This document shows, piece by piece, positions 14,010-18,295 of a stretch of DNA of 18,295 nt (position 1 is the first letter of the stretch; each line of letters begins with the position of its first letter). The DNA lies in NCBI GenBank assembly GCA_036741235.1, contig DAINSQ010000099.1:1-18295 (forward strand), written 5' to 3'. The notes beneath the pieces were generated by a model, which worked only from the letters and a program-made list of their open reading frames with translations, ran no database searches and had not been told where the DNA came from. The position numbers were made by a program, and so were the translations under genes. This stretch comes from JABWBR01 sp036741235 (GTDB lineage: Bacteria; Bacteroidota; Bacteroidia; Chitinophagales; Saprospiraceae).

Positions 14010-15498
14010 CGAATTTGACGATCTTATTCGTAATAAATTGGAAGGGATGCAGCCGGCGTACGACCCTGCATCATGGCAGGAGCTCCAGCACAAACTGGAT
14101 CGCATTGAAACTGCAGGACAGCCTGCGGCTACCGACGAGCAATTCGATAGCCTGGTAGCTGAAAAGCTGCAACGCGTATATCCGCCGTATCAGCGCGCTT
14201 CCTGGCTTAAGCTGGTAGCGCAACTCGACAGGCAGGAGCGCATTATTCGTTTTGTGCAGCGTGCCAAAACCATCGAGGTGGCCGTTGCCTGCCTGTTGTT
14301 GCTGTTCCTGGGGCAGGCGCCCATGACTTTGCCCGGCGATGCCCCGTTTGAGGCGCCGCTCGAACAGGCGCAGGCGCAGCTACAGCCGCAAACATCTACA
14401 AACGCTCCTACTGGCAATATGCTTACTCCCGCATTGACCGAAGCCAATGACAGCCGGTCAACCGCTGCCGGTCAAAATAATAGCCTGGCTCAGGGGGAGC
14501 AACCGGAATATGTTGCCGATCAGCAACTATCAGCATCATCAGATACGCCTTTTATAAATGACTATACGGCGGTAAAAGCCGACCAAGTCCATGCATTGCC
14601 CCTTTCGGCCCCCGTAGTGCCGGCCTCCCAAACTCCGTCGCCCCCACTCAGGGTAGAGATGTACAAGCCGATGCCCATCAATGCCTACGACTTTGTTCCT
14701 GCCGAACCCATAGCCGCTATTGGCGCCGGCGGTATCAACAGGTTGAATTATCCCGAAATCCACCCTGAGGACTTGCCCAAGCCTCAACCGCTGGTCAAAA
14801 AGCGGTTTGTGCGGGTAGGCATGCTGGGCTCCTCCGACGTTAATCGCATCATTACGCCGCCTGTTACCGTTTCACCCCAAGCCGAAAACGTAGGCTTCGA
14901 CCGCTATGCGCTGGGGTATGGCGGCGGTATCACGCTGGGCTTTGAAACCCATCGCTGGGAAGTGGAAACCGGGCTAATATACGCGGCCAAGCGCTATACT
15001 CCTTTGCAGATTTTATATGTTGAGGGTAGCGTAAAAAGCGGTTTTTTCGGCGCCAGCCTCGAGCAGTTTGAACTCAATACGGTGAATGTGCCCCTGCATT
15101 TCCGCTATAATTATTTCGTTCGCGATAAATGGCGGCTCTATGCCTTCGCCGGCGCTTCATGGCATGTGGTCACCCAGGCTAATTATTACGTCAATTTCCG
15201 CCCCAACGCGCAATTACTTCAGGCGCCCGCTCCGCTCGACAGCGACCCGGCCCGAAATACCGGCCTGGAGGAGAAAAACCTCGCAAATGGCTGGCTGGAA
15301 GGCGGCAGTTTTATGCAAAACAGCTATTTCAGCGTAAACGGCGGCGCCGGCATCGAACGCTATATGTCAACGCGCTGGAGTATTTTCGCCCAACCTACCT
15401 ACCAACATTCGATACTGTACTTCGGCAACGGCCTTGGGCCGTATCATGACCGAATGCATACGATGTCTATCGTAACCGGACTGAAGGTGAGACTTTAA
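13993..15498 (+). CDS. Putative trans-envelope anti-sigma protein: duplicated cytoplasmic module, one membrane helix, C-terminal outer-membrane barrel-like domain
   Basis: 501 residues, overlapping the sigma gene by 17 bases. The N-terminus has two 32-residue copies (8-39 and 51-82) sharing FD.L, KL, P.Y, ASW, L and LDR, 15 identical positions. A single membrane helix follows at ~93-110 (EVAVACLLLLFLGQA) with basic residues before it, so the duplicated part is cytoplasmic. Residues ~115-265 are a Gln/Ala/Pro-rich linker. Residues ~270-501 show alternating β strands with aromatic girdles (RFVRVGMLG, WEVETGLIYAAKRY, LHFRYNYFV, WRLYAFAGASWHVV, SIVTGLKVRL at the very end), like Bacteroidota outer-membrane β-barrel proteins. 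There is no cleavable signal peptide. The anti-sigma role is inferred from gene order, coupling and topology; the N-terminal module is not a zinc-binding or FecR type that I recognise. Confidence 0.72.
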   Translation: MRKKNSEFDDLIRNKLEGMQPAYDPASWQELQHKLDRIETAGQPAATDEQFDSLVAEKLQRVYPPYQRASWLKLVAQLDRQERIIRFVQRAKTIEVAVACLLLLFLGQAPMTLPGDAPFEAPLEQAQAQLQPQTSTNAPTGNMLTPALTEANDSRSTAAGQNNSLAQGEQPEYVADQQLSASSDTPFINDYTAVKADQVHALPLSAPVVPASQTPSPPLRVEMYKPMPINAYDFVPAEPIAAIGAGGINRLNYPEIHPEDLPKPQPLVKKRFVRVGMLGSSDVNRIITPPVTVSPQAENVGFDRYALGYGGGITLGFETHRWEVETGLIYAAKRYTPLQILYVEGSVKSGFFGASLEQFELNTVNVPLHFRYNYFVRDKWRLYAFAGASWHVVTQANYYVNFRPNAQLLQAPAPLDSDPARNTGLEEKNLANGWLEGGSFMQNSYFSVNGGAGIERYMSTRWSIFAQPTYQHSILYFGNGLGPYHDRMHTMSIVTGLKVRL

Positions 15499-15516
15499 CA
15501 ACCCACAACCTACAAC
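15496..15516 (-). repeat. Three heptads spanning both stop codons of a convergent gene pair
   Basis: The minus strand from 15516 reads GTTGTAG, GTTGTGG, GTTGTTA, exactly 21 bases. The TAG stop of the glycosylase gene (15512-15510) ends the first unit, and the complement of the TAA stop of the barrel gene (15496-15498) ends the third. Only 11 bases separate the two coding regions, and no terminator hairpin is seen. Confidence 0.7.
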
Positions 15517-16109
15517 GCATCCTTCCAGCGCCACAAATACCAGCAGGCATAGGTGCGCCAGGGTCGCCAGGGTTCGCTGATGGCCTCCATTTTTTGCTTG
15601 AGGGCCTTTCCTGTGGCAGTAAAATCGTATAGCCGTTGCATAGCCTGTTGAATACCGAAATCGTCAAGGGGCATTACATCGGGGCGATGGAGGGTAAACA
15701 TGAGAATTATCTCTACCGTCCAGCGCCCAACGCCTTTGATTTGAGTGAGGTAGGAAATGATCTCTTCATCGGGCCACGCCGACCAATCGAAGCCAACCTT
15801 GCCTTCCTGAAGAAAAAACTCGGCTACATTGCGCATGTAGGTTAATTTTTGGCGCGACAAGCCGCATGCGCGCAAGGCTGCGTCGTCTAAGGCCAGCAAT
15901 TGCCCGGGTTGAGGAGAACCGTCGGGAAACAGTGCGATAAATCGCCGGTGAATAGCGTCGGCAGACTTGCCCGACAGCTGTTGGTATAAAATAGCTCTGA
16001 GTAAACGCTCGTACACCTCGCCCCCGGGCACGGGTTCTAACTGGATACTGTTTGCCAAGGGTTTCAGCCGGCTGTCTTTCGATAAATGGGCAATGATTTC
16101 GGGCGTCAT
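15510..16109 (-). CDS. AlkA-like DNA-3-methyladenine glycosylase (HhH-GPD superfamily)
   Basis: 199 residues from ATG 16109. It would remove alkylated bases from DNA as the first step of base excision repair. The helix-hairpin-helix is LTQIKGVGRWTVE (121-133), and the catalytic aspartate is D150 in MPLDDFGI, matching the position of AlkA D238. YQQLSGKSADAI (42-53) is the substrate-side helix. The N-terminal domain of E. coli AlkA is absent, as in the short bacterial class, and no Fe-S cysteine cluster is present. The start was chosen 4 bases after the stop of the upstream acetyltransferase gene, preceded by AAAGG; an upstream ATG at 16142 would overlap that gene by 29 bases. The two genes form an operon. 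Confidence 0.87.
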   Translation of the reverse strand: MTPEIIAHLSKDSRLKPLANSIQLEPVPGGEVYERLLRAILYQQLSGKSADAIHRRFIALFPDGSPQPGQLLALDDAALRACGLSRQKLTYMRNVAEFFLQEGKVGFDWSAWPDEEIISYLTQIKGVGRWTVEIILMFTLHRPDVMPLDDFGIQQAMQRLYDFTATGKALKQKMEAISEPWRPWRTYACWYLWRWKDAL

Positions 16110-16113
16110 GCCT

Positions 16114-16596
16114 TTATTTAGTAGCTTGAATTTCTGAAGCAACTGCCGGCGCCGCTTTGTGAAGGCGCAATTCGACGTATTCCGATTTGAATCCTATTTT
16201 TTTGAATAATTTGAGTGCGGGCGATCGCGGAGCGAGGCGCATAGAAATATCGCCGTCGGCGCAGGCGCTAACCTTCCTGAAAACTTGTTGCACCAACATG
16301 TCGCAATTGGCAACCTCCGGGTGAAATGCCGCATACGCCAGCACATAAGCCGGCCCATAGCCTTCCAGACCAGTTTTATTGGCCACCACGGCGGCGACCA
16401 GGCTATCGCCGTCTTGAGCGGTAACAATAAATCCGCCAAACGAAGGCTTAACCTTCAGCGCATAATCAATGGCTCCGCCGATATACTGTCGATTGTCTAA
16501 TGGCGAGTGTTTGACCAAAAACTTGACCAGTTCGTTTCGCTCCCGCGGGTTCATCCCCGAGTAGGCATTGTAAAGGTGTATCTCATGATGCGACAT
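16114..16596 (-). CDS. GNAT-family N-acetyltransferase
   Basis: 160 residues with the GNAT order of elements: strands FGGFIVTAQ and SLVAAVVANKT, then YVLAYAAFHPE (the β4 strand before the CoA-binding loop), helix DMLVQQVFRKVS, DISMRLAPRSPALKLFKKIGFK (β5 and the final helix, with the common LFKKIGF signature at ~132-138) and a closing strand YVELRLH. It would acetylate an amine using acetyl-CoA. The substrate is not readable from the sequence. The usual Q/RxxGxG/A loop is weakened (HPEVANCDM), so CoA binding may differ. It is the first gene of a pair with the DNA glycosylase. Confidence 0.75.
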   Translation of the reverse strand: MSHHEIHLYNAYSGMNPRERNELVKFLVKHSPLDNRQYIGGAIDYALKVKPSFGGFIVTAQDGDSLVAAVVANKTGLEGYGPAYVLAYAAFHPEVANCDMLVQQVFRKVSACADGDISMRLAPRSPALKLFKKIGFKSEYVELRLHKAAPAVASEIQATK

Positions 16597-16779
16597 GGAG
16601 GGTATGTTTTTCGCTATAACGACCGCTAAAAGCCTAAAAATACAATGCCGCAGCGATTACTCCAAAGCTATTAATGTAAAATTTAGATGAAATATTCTGA
16701 TTATCAATAACATAAAATTTAAACCTGTTGAAATTACTATTGAACAAAGCAATTTCATTTTTTTCCACACCAAAACAAA
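16597..16779. other. AT-rich spacer holding the GNAT/glycosylase promoter
   Basis: No gene is supported here. The minus strand at about 16635-16645 has TATTTTTA, one mismatch from TAnnTTTG, some 45 bases before the GNAT start. Nothing else is recognisable apart from short A/T runs. Confidence 0.3.
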
Positions 16780-16815
16780 CGCGCCACCCCGGAGAGTCAA
16801 TTCCGGAGTGGCGCG
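16780..16815 (-). terminator. Hairpin terminator of the haloperoxidase-like gene
   Basis: CGCGCCACCCCGGA (16780-16793) pairs with TCCGGAGTGGCGCG (16802-16815) with one C/A mismatch and an 8-base loop. It lies 28 bases after the stop of the gene at 16843. On the minus strand it is followed by GTTTGTTTTGG, a broken T tract. Confidence 0.8.
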
Positions 16816-16842
16816 AGGAGAACAGCTACCTGTTCGGGCAGT

Positions 16843-18219
16843 TTATTCCGTCCATTCCAGGTCGTTCACGCGGCGGGCGGCAAGGTAGCCCATGCGAAGG
16901 CCCTCATCGCAGTCCATGCGGAAGTGAACGCCGAGATATACGCGGGAAATGGCATTTTCGTAAGCCATCTCGTCAAAATTATTGAACGAACGCGGCGTGC
17001 CGTTGAATTCTACGCGGTATTCGTGGCAGCGGTCGGTCATGGCGTAATCATGGTCAAACACATCTGAGAGGATGCCGGCAGCAGCAGCGCCGAAACCGGA
17101 GTGACCCGACGGATAAGCGGGGAACGGCGGCGTTACGCCAACCATACCGTTTACCGGGTTATCGAGCGTCGTTTTCCAGTTTGGATCCATAATTCTGTTG
17201 ATATAGCTAACCGGGCGCTCAACGCTGTAGTGGTATTTAGAATTCCAAACGATGATACCCGTGTCGCACAATGCCATACCAATTTTTGCATAAGCGTAAA
17301 CTGCTTTCGCCAGGTCGGCATCCTCTTGATCAATCACTTGATTGAGCACGGCAACCCAACGCGCTGCGGGTTCGAAGGTAAGTTCAAAAATATCGTCGCT
17401 CCAGAATTCTCCAATCCATTGGCGTTCCGGATCTTGTGGTTGCGTCAGTGTATATACCTCAAGCGCCTGGCCGTAGAAAGGCGATGTTGTAGACTCGCTG
17501 TAAGGCAGCGGCGCCTTGGCGATCATGTCGCTGGGCGTAACGGCAAATGGGCGAACCTGTCCCCAATAAGGGAACAAACCACGCGTAAAATCGGGCAAAG
17601 TGGGCTGCCATTTACCGGGGCCGGATGGCGGTACATAATCAGCAGGGTGCGGGTTCTGATAGCCGTTATGGCCGATAGCGTCGGTTGAAGACCAGGCAAA
17701 GAAAATAGCAGCTACATTGCGACCATGATCGCGAGAGCGCTCGAATACAGCCTGGCTAACTTCAGCGGAAAACTCGTCTTCGTATGCCTCTTCGAGGGTG
17801 GCGATACGCGATTTGTAGTATTCCGTAACATGAGGGTAGTAGTTTTCCAGCATGTAACCGTACACGGCATTAACTACAGTAGGCCAGTGATACTCCAGGC
17901 CCGGTTCAACCTGAGGAACCTGTATGCCCGGGAAATTGCGGGCAACTGATTTGTGATCCGGAATAGCTGAAACAATTGACTCATAGGCGGCGAGACCAGT
18001 GTAAGCCAACATACGCGCAGCAGCCGGCGGTCGGTAGCCCGGGGCGTAACGGTCGATTTCCAACATGAGTTCGTTCCAGCGATAGGCGACTTCCGCATCG
18101 TAATCAGCCGCGCTTTTTACTTCTGTAATGTCTTCTGTGTCGTTCTGACAAGCCGCCAGCCCAATGACGAGCGCAGCAACCAGCAGTAACTTTCCTGTTT
18201 TAAGTAATTGTACGTTCAT
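16843..18219 (-). CDS. Vanadium-dependent haloperoxidase / PAP2-type lipoprotein
   Basis: 458 residues. The N-terminus is a lipoprotein signal (LLLVAALVIGLAAC, lipobox LAAC, Cys24). The C-terminal half carries the full vanadate/phosphate pocket: K328 and R335 in KYHYSVERP, S371-G372-H373 in PSGHSGFG, R426 and H432 in SRVYLGVHF. The spacings K-R 7 and R-H 6 equal those of fungal vanadium chloroperoxidase (K353/R360, R490/H496). It may therefore oxidise halides with H2O2 or act as an acid phosphatase of the same fold; sequence alone does not decide. In Bacteroidota similar proteins are annotated as vanadium-dependent haloperoxidases. It is anchored in the envelope, probably facing the periplasm or surface. 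It is transcribed alone, with a hairpin terminator after it. Confidence 0.88.
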   Translation of the reverse strand: MNVQLLKTGKLLLVAALVIGLAACQNDTEDITEVKSAADYDAEVAYRWNELMLEIDRYAPGYRPPAAARMLAYTGLAAYESIVSAIPDHKSVARNFPGIQVPQVEPGLEYHWPTVVNAVYGYMLENYYPHVTEYYKSRIATLEEAYEDEFSAEVSQAVFERSRDHGRNVAAIFFAWSSTDAIGHNGYQNPHPADYVPPSGPGKWQPTLPDFTRGLFPYWGQVRPFAVTPSDMIAKAPLPYSESTTSPFYGQALEVYTLTQPQDPERQWIGEFWSDDIFELTFEPAARWVAVLNQVIDQEDADLAKAVYAYAKIGMALCDTGIIVWNSKYHYSVERPVSYINRIMDPNWKTTLDNPVNGMVGVTPPFPAYPSGHSGFGAAAAGILSDVFDHDYAMTDRCHEYRVEFNGTPRSFNNFDEMAYENAISRVYLGVHFRMDCDEGLRMGYLAARRVNDLEWTE

Positions 18220-18295
18220 AAGACTAACAAGTTAGTTGAAATTGGAAAATATATCACATGCAAAAAGATGCCACATTGGTATAGCCTCTCAAAAC

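Noticed and set aside
16728..16985. 85-residue plus-strand open frame near the terminator
   Set aside because: It overlaps the hairpin terminator and the conserved C-terminus of the haloperoxidase-like gene; no domain.
1..18295. CRISPR arrays, tRNA or rRNA genes
   Set aside because: No regularly spaced direct repeats of CRISPR size, no cloverleaf with a TTCGA-type arm, and no rRNA core motif was recognised while reading both strands.

Overview
The window looks like chromosome from a Bacteroidota member, probably near the Saprospiraceae/Lewinella group. The evidence is the set of protein families (PDZ/aspartyl-protease tail, CPA2 antiporter, DUF3179, EI24, AddA/RecB-like helicase, ECF sigma factor beside a barrel protein), repeated matches to the Bacteroidota promoter box TAnnTTTG close to start codons, few Shine-Dalgarno sites, and G+C around half. 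No rRNA, tRNA, CRISPR array or intact insertion sequence was seen. The lineage is inferred from content, not from a marker gene.

Layout. 1-311: end of a PDZ-domain protein. 316-456 (-): an unannotated 46-residue membrane miniprotein, divergent from a CPA2 cation:proton antiporter (495-2519). 2601-4393 (-): an AT-richer two-gene unit, SMC/AAA-like ATPase plus DUF4276 protein, resembling two-component ATPase/Toprim anti-phage systems. Upstream of it is a spacer with an inverted-repeat module (4545-4659). 4691-5359 (-): Sfp-type phosphopantetheinyl transferase, divergent from a seven-blade WD40 protein (5431-6348). Then dCTP deaminase dcd (6377-6913) and a 1079-residue UvrD/RecB-like helicase with a degraded nuclease domain (6923-10162). 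A strong hairpin terminator separates these from a convergent DUF3179 gene (10231-11229).

11230-11473 is a repeat-rich spacer. 11474-12292 (-) is an EI24-family membrane protein, divergent from a small MscS channel (12476-13297). 13434-15498 is the most interesting unit: an ECF sigma factor overlapping a gene whose product combines a duplicated cytoplasmic module, one membrane helix, a low-complexity linker and a C-terminal outer-membrane-barrel-like domain, a candidate one-piece envelope-to-sigma signalling device. Convergent to it are a GNAT acetyltransferase and an AlkA-like DNA glycosylase (16596 down to 15510), then a vanadium-haloperoxidase/PAP2-type lipoprotein (16843-18219, -).

A second theme is in the spacers. 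Three genes end in or next to G/T-rich 7-base tandem repeats read on the coding strand (2527-2568, 11453-11480, 15496-15516). At the last site, three heptads contain both stop codons of a convergent gene pair. All functional calls rest on motif reading without database searches.
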